From Solirubrobacterales bacterium (GTDB taxonomy: Bacteria > Actinomycetota > Thermoleophilia > Solirubrobacterales > Solirubrobacteraceae): a stretch of DNA of 10,284 bases. Shown here piece after piece: positions 1-6,216 of this stretch. The position numbers and the translations under genes were made by a program. Location of the stretch: NCBI GenBank assembly GCA_003244035.1, contig QHBV01000278.1, forward strand, positions 15,076-25,359, given 5' to 3'. Below the pieces are notes generated by a model that did no database searches, was not told where the DNA came from, and saw nothing but the letters and a program-made list of their open reading frames with translations. Every line of letters starts with the position of its first letter. Positions within the stretch are counted from its first letter, which is position 1.

Positions 1-962
1 TCGTCAACGTCCCGATCGGGATCCTCGCCGCCGCGCTCGCCCCGCGCACGCTGGTCGAGAGCCGTGCCGATGACGGCGCGACGACGTTCGACATACCGGG
101 TGCGGTGACCGTAACCGCCGGCCTCTCGCTGCTCGTCTATGCGGTGGTCGACGCGGTCAACTCGGGCTGGGGATCGACGGGTACGCTGCTGCGCCTCGCC
201 GGGGCGGCGGTCCTGCTGATCGCCTTCCTCGCGATTGAGCTGCGCCAGCGCCATCCGCTGATGCCGTTCTCGATCTTCCGGCTGCGGACGCTCAGAGGGG
301 CGAACATCGTCGGGCTCCTGATCGGCATGTCGCTGTTCTCGATGTTCTTCTTCGTCTCGCTGTACCTCCAGAACGTCCTCCATTACTCACCGATCAAGAC
401 CGGGGTGTCGTATCTACCGCTCGCGATCGGGATCATCCTGTCCGCCGGAGCGGCCTCACAGCTCGTCACGCGCATCGGCTTCAAGCCGCCGCTGATCGCG
501 GGGTTGCTGCTGGTCGCGGCCGGCCTGCTGTGGTTCTCGCAGGTGCCGGCGACGGGCGGGTCCTTCGCCGCCGACGTCCTCGGCCCGTCGCTGCTGGCTG
601 CGTTTGGCCTCGGACTGGCGTTCGTCCCCGTGACGATCGCCGCGGTCAGCGGAACTTCGTCACAGGAGGCCGGTCTGGCCTCGGGGCTGATCAACACCTC
701 GCAGCAGGTTGGCGGCGCGCTCGGGCTCGCGATCCTCGCGACGATCGCCAACAGCCGCACCCAGAGCCTGTTCCACGCAGGTGTCCACAGCTCGGCGGTC
801 ACGCTGACGAAGGGCTTCGACCGCGCCTTCCTCGTCGGCGCCGGCTTCGCGATCGCCGGGGCGATCCTCGCCGGGCTTCTGATCTCCTCGCGTGAGAGCC
901 GCGAGCACGCCGCGGCCGCGCGCGGGGGCGAGGTCGCGGCCGTGCCCGCGCCGGCGGGCTGA
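1..962 (+). CDS. MFS drug/solute exporter, DHA2 (EmrB/QacA) type, 3' part only
   Basis: C-terminal part of a proton-driven inner-membrane exporter. The reading frame is open from base 3, so the gene began upstream of the window; a GTG at 105 is internal. About 319 residues are visible. They begin with VNVPIG, the conserved motif that precedes the second half of 14-TM DHA2 transporters, followed by a D-x-x-G stretch (FDIPGA). About eight hydrophobic segments follow, matching TM7 to TM14. The segment GLASGLINTSQQVGGALG is a hallmark of the DHA2 C-terminal half. The last 25 residues form a polar, Ala-rich cytoplasmic tail. The gene converges on the ligase gene, with a strong hairpin between them. 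The substrate cannot be told from sequence; multidrug or metabolite export is typical of the family. The family call is firm. Confidence 0.93.
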   Translation, partial: VNVPIGILAAALAPRTLVESRADDGATTFDIPGAVTVTAGLSLLVYAVVDAVNSGWGSTGTLLRLAGAAVLLIAFLAIELRQRHPLMPFSIFRLRTLRGANIVGLLIGMSLFSMFFFVSLYLQNVLHYSPIKTGVSYLPLAIGIILSAGAASQLVTRIGFKPPLIAGLLLVAAGLLWFSQVPATGGSFAADVLGPSLLAAFGLGLAFVPVTIAAVSGTSSQEAGLASGLINTSQQVGGALGLAILATIANSRTQSLFHAGVHSSAVTLTKGFDRAFLVGAGFAIAGAILAGLLISSRESREHAAAARGGEVAAVPAPAG

Positions 963-974
963 GCGGCCGCCGGA

Positions 975-1021
975 GCCTGGACGATCGAACTGTCGCATAT
1001 GGCCCGTTCGATCGTCCAGGC
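975..1021. terminator. Perfect 16-bp hairpin between convergent genes, probable bidirectional terminator
   Basis: GCCTGGACGATCGAAC (975-990) is followed by a 15-nt loop and its exact reverse complement (1006-1021). It lies 12 nt after the exporter stop and 27 nt after the ligase stop on the other strand, so it can fold in both transcripts. There is no T-tract on either side, so it may act as a GC hairpin that stops or protects 3' ends rather than a classic intrinsic terminator. The stem is seen directly; the role is inferred from position. Confidence 0.75.
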
Positions 1022-1048
1022 ACGGTCACGGGGCGGGACGCGCCCCGG

Positions 1049-2080
1049 TCAGGAGCGCATCTGCTCCAGCAGGCACTCGCGCGGCGGCTTGTCCTCGCGC
1101 CAGCGGAGGATCTTGGTGCCGTGGCGGATTCGCCCCCCGCTCGCGTGATCGAAGGTGACTTCGACCACGAGCTCGGGACGCAGCTCGATCCATTCGAGCT
1201 CCTTCTCGCTCTTCCAGCGGCTCGGGTCTCCGTGCCCGCGCGTGCCTGTCTCATACGGCGTCAAGCGTCCGACCAGCGCCCGCTTCTCGGCGGCCCGCAG
1301 CCCCGATGAGTGGCCGACGACATGCAGCTCGCCGGCGCCGTCGTAGAGCGCCAGGATCAGCGACCCGACCGTCTCGGTCTCCTTTCCCGGGCGGTAGCCG
1401 ACGACCACGGCGTCGATCGTGCGGACGCGCTTGACCTTGACCATCCCGGCCCGCAGGCCGGGATGGTAGGCCGCACCGAGATCCTTCGCCACGACTCCCT
1501 CGCCATGGGCCAGCCACGGCTCGGCCTCGGAGGGCTCGGGCGTCTGCGGCGTCAGCCCGATCGTGCCGGCGTCGGGCGGCGCCGGCACGGCGATCGGCAG
1601 AACCGGGACTTCGAGGAGCGCCGCCGGTGCAGCGATGATCATCGGCGGGGCGACCAGCGCCTCGAGCGCTGCGCGCCGTTCGCCCAAGGGCCGATCCAGC
1701 AGCGTCTCGTCCCCACGCGCCAGCAGGTCGAAGGCGACGTAGCGTGCCGGCGTCTGCCGCGAGAGCAGCTCGATCCGGGACTGCGCCGGGTGGATGCGCT
1801 GCTGCAGCGCCTCGAAGTCCTGCTCGTCGCCGTCGCCGTCGCCGTCGATCACGATCTCGCCGTCGAGCACGTACCGCCCCGGCGGGAACGAGAGCTCGGG
1901 GAAGTAGCGGGAGAGGGGCTTGCCGCTGCGCGACTGCAGCACGCATTCGTCGCCATCGACGAACGCAATCGCCCGAAAGCCGTCGTACTTGGGCTCGTAG
2001 ACCCACTGCTCGCCGAGCGGGAGCTCCGCTCGTGAGCGCGCGAGCTGGGGCGCAATCGGCGGCTTCAGCGGCAGCGTCAC
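1049..2080 (-). CDS. ligC: ATP-dependent DNA ligase, LigC-like
   Basis: Seals nicks in DNA using ATP, with a covalent lysyl-AMP intermediate; 343 residues. Visible motifs are EPKYDGFRA (residues 29-37, adenylated Lys31, motif I), LDGE (72-75, motif III), FDLL (117-120, motif IIIa), EGVVAK (194-199, motif IV) and KVK (215-217, motif V), followed by an OB-fold C-terminus. It has no N-terminal DNA-binding domain (unlike LigB) and no polymerase or phosphoesterase domain (unlike LigD), so it fits the short LigC group of actinobacteria, linked to backup repair. Residues about 147 to 174 are an Ala/Pro-rich stretch that seems longer than in typical LigC. Residues 80-85 are a Gly-Asp repeat. The start is a GTG with no Shine-Dalgarno; TAGGAT ends 7 nt upstream, the spacing of a leaderless promoter. 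No ku gene is in the window. The ligase call is very secure; the LigC subgroup is likely. Confidence 0.92.
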   Translation of the reverse strand: MTLPLKPPIAPQLARSRAELPLGEQWVYEPKYDGFRAIAFVDGDECVLQSRSGKPLSRYFPELSFPPGRYVLDGEIVIDGDGDGDEQDFEALQQRIHPAQSRIELLSRQTPARYVAFDLLARGDETLLDRPLGERRAALEALVAPPMIIAAPAALLEVPVLPIAVPAPPDAGTIGLTPQTPEPSEAEPWLAHGEGVVAKDLGAAYHPGLRAGMVKVKRVRTIDAVVVGYRPGKETETVGSLILALYDGAGELHVVGHSSGLRAAEKRALVGRLTPYETGTRGHGDPSRWKSEKELEWIELRPELVVEVTFDHASGGRIRHGTKILRWREDKPPRECLLEQMRS

Positions 2081-2086
2081 GCGAGC

Positions 2087-2102
2087 GATCCTAGCTACGA
2101 TC
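2087..2102. promoter_or_regulatory. Symmetric divergent promoter / candidate operator between ligase and metalloregulator
   Basis: GATCCTAGCTACGATC is a 16-bp near-palindrome; only the C/C pair at 2091 and 2098 breaks the symmetry. On the minus strand it contains TAGGAT (2093 to 2088), exactly 7 nt before the ligase GTG. On the plus strand it contains TACGAT (2096-2101), 6 nt before codon ATC at 2108 of the regulator. Both match the actinobacterial TANNNT -10. A TTGAGA on the minus strand (2114 to 2109) could be the ligase -35, with a short 15-nt spacer. No clear -35 is seen for the plus-strand promoter. The dyad could also be an operator for the adjacent DtxR-type protein, but it does not resemble the published DtxR/IdeR box. 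Confidence 0.5.
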
Positions 2103-2107
2103 CGACA

Positions 2108-2821
2108 ATCTCAACCGAGTCAGCCACCGTCGCCGAGGAGGAGTACCTGCAGTCGCTGTTCTGGCTGTTCGAGGCGGGCCTGCCGATGACCGCGGCCAAC
2201 CTGACGCGTGCGATGCAGCTGTCCGCGCCCACCGTCCACGAGATGCTCGGCCGGCTCCAGCGCGACGGCTACATCGTACGCGACGCCGGCCGCACGATCG
2301 ACTTCACATCCGGTGGGCGCGAGCACGCCGAGCGGATCGTCAGCCGTCACCGGATGATCGAGCGGTTTCTGACTGACGTGGTGGGTGTTCCCTGGGACGA
2401 CGTGCACGAGGAGGCCGAGCAGCTCGAGCACGCGATGACCCGGCGGTTCGAGGCGTACGTGCGCAGCGCGGTCGGGGAGAGCAAGACCTGCCCCCACGGC
2501 CATCCGATTCGCGTCGGCGAGCGAATCGACGGTGTTCCACTGGCCGACTGCGTGTCGGGTGCCAAGGTCACGATCCTGCGCCTGGAGAACGAGGCGGAGG
2601 ATCTTCTGCACTACCTCAAGCAGGCCGGGATCGAGCCTGGGATGCGGGGTAAGGTCGCCGCCAACGACGGAGAGCTCGTATCGGTCAAGGCCGACAGCCA
2701 CACAGCGAGCGTCACTGTCAGCGTCGCCGAGACGGTCTCGGTGATCGCCGATCCCTCGCCACCCGTCCGGATCGCCCTCCCCGAGCAACTCGTGCTCGGC
2801 CGCCAGCGCTACGGGCGCTGA
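2108..2821 (+). CDS. DtxR/MntR-family metal-dependent transcriptional regulator
   Basis: Metal-sensing repressor, probably of manganese or iron uptake genes. Three domains are visible (numbering from codon 2108, 237 aa): a winged helix (about 7-70; SAPTVHEMLGRLQRDGYI), a metal-binding and dimer domain (about 71-140) and a FeoA/SH3-like domain (about 145-213). Aligned to DtxR with a constant offset of two, the ligands H79, E83, H98, E105 and H106 are present as H81, E85, H100, E107 and H108. DtxR C102 and M10 are both Glu here (E104, E12), as in the acidic MntR site. The first standard start is ATG 2186, but in-frame codons before it encode TVAEEEYLQSLFWLFEAG, the conserved first helix, so the true start lies upstream. 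No in-frame ATG, GTG or TTG exists from the stop at 2033 to 2186. ATC 2108, just after a -10-like box, is my best guess. Family sure, start uncertain. Confidence 0.88.
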   Translation: MSTESATVAEEEYLQSLFWLFEAGLPMTAANLTRAMQLSAPTVHEMLGRLQRDGYIVRDAGRTIDFTSGGREHAERIVSRHRMIERFLTDVVGVPWDDVHEEAEQLEHAMTRRFEAYVRSAVGESKTCPHGHPIRVGERIDGVPLADCVSGAKVTILRLENEAEDLLHYLKQAGIEPGMRGKVAANDGELVSVKADSHTASVTVSVAETVSVIADPSPPVRIALPEQLVLGRQRYGR

Positions 2822-2842
2822 GCCGCGGGGCGGAGCGAGCCC

Positions 2843-3931
2843 TCAGGCCGCGCGGACCTCGCGGTACGCGTCGGCCAGTCGCGCGACGCCTTCCTCGATC
2901 TCCGTCGGCCTCACGCCCGAGTAGGCGAGCCGCAGGCTCGACTCCGCCCCCTCCAGCACGAACTCTGAACCCTTGACGAACTGCACATCTCGCTGAGCCG
3001 CGGCGGCGAACAGCGCGCCCACGTCCGTCCCCGCGGGCAGGTCGACCCACAGGAAGTAGCCGCCCTGCGGCGCGACGAAGCGTGCGTCGGGCAGCTCTCG
3101 CGCGAGTGCGTCGCACAGGGTCTGCGCGCGCTCGCGCAAAGCCGCCTTGACCGTTTCGATCGAGCGTGTCAGCGCGCCCGAGCGGCAGAACTCGTTGACG
3201 ATCCCCTGCGAGACCATGCTCGGCGAGATATAGGCGCCGGTCGCCAGCTTCGCGATCCGCGCGATCAGCTCTTCGGGGCCGACGAGGTAGCCGACCCGGA
3301 TTCCGGGGCAGACCGTCTTTGAGAACGACGACGCGTACACGACGGTCTCGGAGTCGAGTGAGAGCATCGAGTCCAGTGGCGAGCCCTCGAACCGCAGCTC
3401 GACGTACGGGTCGTCCTCGAACACGGTGAACCCCTGCTTCTGGGCGAGCGCGAGCAGCTGCTCGCGCTTGGCCGCCGACAGCGTGTAGCCGGCGGGGTTC
3501 TGGAAGTTGGGGATGATGTGCGCGAGCTTCGGCCGCAGGCCGCCGGCGAGCAGCCGCTCCAGCGCGCCGACGTCGATTCCATCGGCCTCGAGCTCGACCG
3601 CCTGGACGTCGGCGCCGCGCGCGCGCAGCGAGAGCAGCGTCCGGTCATAGGTCGGGCGCTCGACGATCACCGCGTCTCCCGGCGAGACGAGCGCGTCGAA
3701 CAGGAACGCGTCGGCCTGCATTGAGCCGTTGGTGACGAGCACCCGCTCCGGCGGCACTTCGTGGCGCTGGGCGATCCACTCGCGCAGCGGCGGGTAGCCG
3801 ACCGAGGTCCCGTAGGCCGTCATCCTGCCTGGGTCGGCGGTGAATGCCCGGTCCGCTGCGGAGCGCAGGCCCTCCACGTCGACGATGTCGAGCGAGGGAG
3901 CGCCGCGGGCGAAGGAGATCGGCTTGGCCAT
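2843..3931 (-). CDS. PLP-dependent aminotransferase, fold type I (2-aminoadipate/aromatic LysN-like)
   Basis: Transfers amino groups between amino acids and 2-oxo acids using pyridoxal phosphate, in the cytosol. With the ATG at 3931 the protein has 362 residues. Key sites are TAYGTSVGYPPLREWIA (38-54), NPAG (N145, contacts PLP), EDDPY (D173 pairs with the PLP nitrogen, Y176), SSFSKT (Schiff-base K205), GIRVGY (phosphate binding) and GGYFLWVDLP near the C-terminus. These match the LysN/Aro8/MocR-type aminotransferases; there is no N-terminal GntR DNA-binding domain, so it is an enzyme, not a MocR regulator. An in-frame GTG at 3943 would add four residues, but it lies inside TAGTGT (3945 to 3940), a -10-like box 8 nt before the ATG, so I prefer 3931. 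It converges on the regulator gene with a 21-bp gap and lies 175 bp beyond sucD. The substrate is not resolvable. Confidence 0.92.
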   Translation of the reverse strand: MAKPISFARGAPSLDIVDVEGLRSAADRAFTADPGRMTAYGTSVGYPPLREWIAQRHEVPPERVLVTNGSMQADAFLFDALVSPGDAVIVERPTYDRTLLSLRARGADVQAVELEADGIDVGALERLLAGGLRPKLAHIIPNFQNPAGYTLSAAKREQLLALAQKQGFTVFEDDPYVELRFEGSPLDSMLSLDSETVVYASSFSKTVCPGIRVGYLVGPEELIARIAKLATGAYISPSMVSQGIVNEFCRSGALTRSIETVKAALRERAQTLCDALARELPDARFVAPQGGYFLWVDLPAGTDVGALFAAAAQRDVQFVKGSEFVLEGAESSLRLAYSGVRPTEIEEGVARLADAYREVRAA

Positions 3932-3939
3932 CAATTTGA

Positions 3940-3945
3940 ACACTA
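3940..3945 (-). promoter_or_regulatory. Probable -10 box (TAGTGT) for leaderless aminotransferase mRNA
   Basis: TAGTGT on the minus strand fits TANNNT and ends 8 nt before ATG 3931, so a transcript would begin at or within a base or two of the start codon. There is no Shine-Dalgarno before this ATG. No good -35 is seen. Inferred from spacing alone. Confidence 0.4.
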
Positions 3946-4033
3946 CGGGGTCCGCGTACTTCGGGCAGGCGCGTCTCGTCCGTCTCAGAGTTGCGTTGCT
4001 TGGCGCCGGGCCGGTCAGCGGAGGGATGGAACG

Positions 4034-4098
4034 CGGCGGGTGTCGGCGATTCGCCCGCCGATCAACGCCCAGGGCGGCTAGGGTGCGCTGATGCCGCC
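4034..4098 (-). terminator. Candidate sucCD terminator region with two GC hairpins
   Basis: This is the 175-bp space between the sucD stop and the aminotransferase start. Reading in the sucD direction, GGCGGC/GCCGCC arms (4093-4098 with 4073-4078, 14-nt loop) come about 9 nt after the stop. CGGCGGG/CCCGCCG arms (4054-4060 with 4034-4040) come next. There is no T-tract. In 70% or higher GC DNA such stems arise easily, so this is weak. The rest of the gap shows nothing I recognise. Confidence 0.3.
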
Positions 4099-4106
4099 GG
4101 CAGCGT

Positions 4107-4988
4107 TCAGCCCGCGGCGCCCAGGATCGACACCGTCAGCCCGGCGGCCTCAGTGGGGGTCCGCCCGACGCGGACGCCCTGGGCCTCGAGCGCACTGGCC
4201 TTGGCCGCGGCTGTGCCCTCCGATCCTGAGACGATCGCGCCGGCGTGGCCCATCGTCTTCCCCGCCGGCGCGGTGAAGCCGGCGATGTACGCGACGACCG
4301 GCTTGGAGACCTCGCGTCCGACGAAGTCGGCCGCACGCTCCTCGGCGTCGCCGCCGATCTCGCCGCAGATCACGATCAGCTCGGTCTCCGGGTCGTGCTC
4401 GAACATCGCGATCGCGTCGATGAAGTCGGTGCCGGGGACGGGGTCGCCGCCGATCCCGACGATCGTCGAGTTGCCCAACCCGCTCTGCGCGAGCACGTTG
4501 CCGATCTGGTACGTGAGCGTGCCCGAGCGCGAGACGACGCCGACGTTGCCCCGCTTGAAGAATCCTGCCGGGATGATTCCGACGTTGGCCTTGCCGGGCG
4601 AGAGGATGCCGGGGCAGTTGGGGCCGACGAGCCGGCAGCGGCCGTGATTGGCGATCACGTTGAAGACGCGCAGCTCGTCGTGGGCGGGGATGCCTTCGGT
4701 GATCGCGACGATCAGCTGCACCCCGGCATCCTCGGCTTCGAGGATCGAGTCCGCGGCGAACCGCGGCGGGACGAAGATCATCGCGGTGTTGGCGCCGGTC
4801 GCGGCAACGGCCTCGTGGAACGTGTTGAAGACGGGGATCCCCTCGACCTCCTGGCCGCCCTTACCCGGGGTTACGCCCGCGACGAGGTGGGTCCCATAAT
4901 CGCGGTTGCGAAGCGAGTGAAACCTGCCCTCGCGCCCGGTCATCCCCGCGACGCAGAGCCTGGTGCCGGCGTCGACAAGGATGCTCAC
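4107..4988 (-). CDS. sucD: Succinyl-CoA synthetase alpha subunit
   Basis: With SucC it converts succinyl-CoA to succinate while making ATP or GTP, in the TCA cycle; cytosolic. It has 293 residues, the usual length. The N-terminal Rossmann CoA-binding domain has GMTGREGRFH (15-24) and GVTPGKGG (38-45). GPNCPG (122-127) and SRSGTLTYQI (153-162) follow. The phosphorylated catalytic histidine is H248 in MGHAGAIVSG. The start is GTG at 4988, overlapping the sucC stop as GTGA, with a good GGGGAGG Shine-Dalgarno (5000 to 4994) inside the end of sucC. Co-translation with sucC is therefore likely. No oddities are seen. Confidence 0.97.
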   Translation of the reverse strand: MSILVDAGTRLCVAGMTGREGRFHSLRNRDYGTHLVAGVTPGKGGQEVEGIPVFNTFHEAVAATGANTAMIFVPPRFAADSILEAEDAGVQLIVAITEGIPAHDELRVFNVIANHGRCRLVGPNCPGILSPGKANVGIIPAGFFKRGNVGVVSRSGTLTYQIGNVLAQSGLGNSTIVGIGGDPVPGTDFIDAIAMFEHDPETELIVICGEIGGDAEERAADFVGREVSKPVVAYIAGFTAPAGKTMGHAGAIVSGSEGTAAAKASALEAQGVRVGRTPTEAAGLTVSILGAAG

Positions 4989-6166
4989 GGCGACCTCCCC
5001 GCCTCCGGGAGCGTCGCGCTCCGGACCGCCGCCGCCAGCGCCACCACCTTCGCGGCGGCTCCGTCCATCGTCGACTCGGCGTGGACGCCGGGGAGGCTTG
5101 CCTGCGCGAGCAGCAGCCGTCCCTGCTCGTCGTTGGTCCCGTCCAGGCGAACGACGAACGGCACCTGCGGTGCGAGCCTGGCGAACGCCTCGATCAGGCC
5201 CTTGGCCACCTCGTCGCAGCGGGTGATGCCCCCGAAGATGTTGAACAGCACCGCCTTGATGTTCGGGGCCGAGAGGATCACCTCGACGGCGGCGGCGATC
5301 GCCTCGGCCTTCGAGCCGCCACCGGCGTCGAGGAAGTTCGCCGGCTCGCCGCCCGCCTGCTCGACGAGGTCGAGCGTCGACATCACGAGCCCCGCGCCGT
5401 TGCCGAGGATGCCGATGTCGCCGCCCAGCTTAACGTAGGTGAGACCTCGCTCGGCGGCCATTCGCTCCTGGGGGTCCTCAGCCGACGGGTCGCGCAGCTG
5501 GGCGTTCTCGGGGTGGCGAAAGAGCGCGCTCGAGTCGAGCGTGACCTTCGCGTCGAGCGCCTTGACCTCGCGGCCCGGCGTCACGATCATCGGGTTGACC
5601 TCGACCAGCGTCGCCTCCTCCTGGACGAATGTCTCATACAGCTGCGCGAGCATCGATCCAACCGGGGCCACGACGTCGGTTGCGACCCCCGCCTCGAAGG
5701 CCAGCCGCCGGCCGTGAAAGGCCTGAAAGCCCAGCAGCGGATCCACGTGCAACCGCGCGATCGCATCCGGGTCTTGCGCCGCCACGGCTTCGATCTCGAC
5801 CCCGCCCTTGGTGGAGAGCATCACCAGCGCCGCCTTGGCGGACCGATCGAAGATCACCGAAGCGTAGTACTCGTCGACGATCTCGGAAGCCTCCTCGACC
5901 AGCAGCTCGGAGACCGTCAGTCCACGAATATCCATCCCGAGGATCGTCTGCGCGTGCTGCTCGGCTTGCGATCGAGACGTTGCGAGCTTGATCCCGCCGG
6001 CCTTGCCGCGGCCGCCGATCTTCACCTGCGCCTTGACCACGCACGGACAACCGATCGCGTCGGCGGCGTCCACGGCCTCCGGCACGGTCCGTGCCGGTTT
6101 CCCGTTCGGGACCGGGACCCGATGGCGCGCGAACAGCTGCTTACCCTGGTATTCCAGCAGGTCCAT
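4985..6166 (-). CDS. sucC: Succinyl-CoA synthetase (ADP-forming) beta subunit
   Basis: Nucleotide-binding ATP-grasp subunit of succinyl-CoA synthetase, the partner of SucD. From ATG 6166 it has 393 residues, close to the family's usual 388 or so. The N-terminus MDLLEYQGKQLFARHRVP is the family signature and fixes the start; an in-frame ATG at 6199 would add 11 residues (MGIDRIECRPP) with no family counterpart. The ATP-grasp region includes VVKAQVKIGGRGKAGGIK, and VEVNPMIV gives metal ligands. The C-terminal flavodoxin-like part carries GNGAGLVMSTLDLV, DAGGGSKAEA and FNIFGGITRCDEVA. TAGAGT (6183 to 6178) sits 11 nt before ATG 6166 and could be a -10, giving a very short 5' end; no Shine-Dalgarno is visible. 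First gene of the sucCD pair, divergent from the HAD gene with 50 bp between starts. Confidence 0.97.
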   Translation of the reverse strand: MDLLEYQGKQLFARHRVPVPNGKPARTVPEAVDAADAIGCPCVVKAQVKIGGRGKAGGIKLATSRSQAEQHAQTILGMDIRGLTVSELLVEEASEIVDEYYASVIFDRSAKAALVMLSTKGGVEIEAVAAQDPDAIARLHVDPLLGFQAFHGRRLAFEAGVATDVVAPVGSMLAQLYETFVQEEATLVEVNPMIVTPGREVKALDAKVTLDSSALFRHPENAQLRDPSAEDPQERMAAERGLTYVKLGGDIGILGNGAGLVMSTLDLVEQAGGEPANFLDAGGGSKAEAIAAAVEVILSAPNIKAVLFNIFGGITRCDEVAKGLIEAFARLAPQVPFVVRLDGTNDEQGRLLLAQASLPGVHAESTMDGAAAKVVALAAAVRSATLPEAGRSP

Positions 6167-6216
6167 CGGGGGTCGGCACTCTATTCGATCGATCCCCATG
6201 GCATCATGGCCGCTCG

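Noticed and set aside
2120..2788. 222-codon minus-strand frame opposite the metalloregulator
   Set aside because: No motif; the plus strand carries all DtxR-family ligands and domains.
1049..2821. Ligase neighbourhood as an NHEJ locus
   Set aside because: No ku, LigD polymerase or nuclease gene is present, and the neighbours are an exporter and a metal regulator.
2815..2856. Hairpin between the convergent regulator and aminotransferase genes
   Set aside because: Only a 5-bp CTGAG/CTCAG stem with poor extension; not better than chance in this GC content.
6202..6207. CATCAT as a -10 box for the HAD gene
   Set aside because: Lacks the leading T of TANNNT and is 9 nt from the start; too weak to call.
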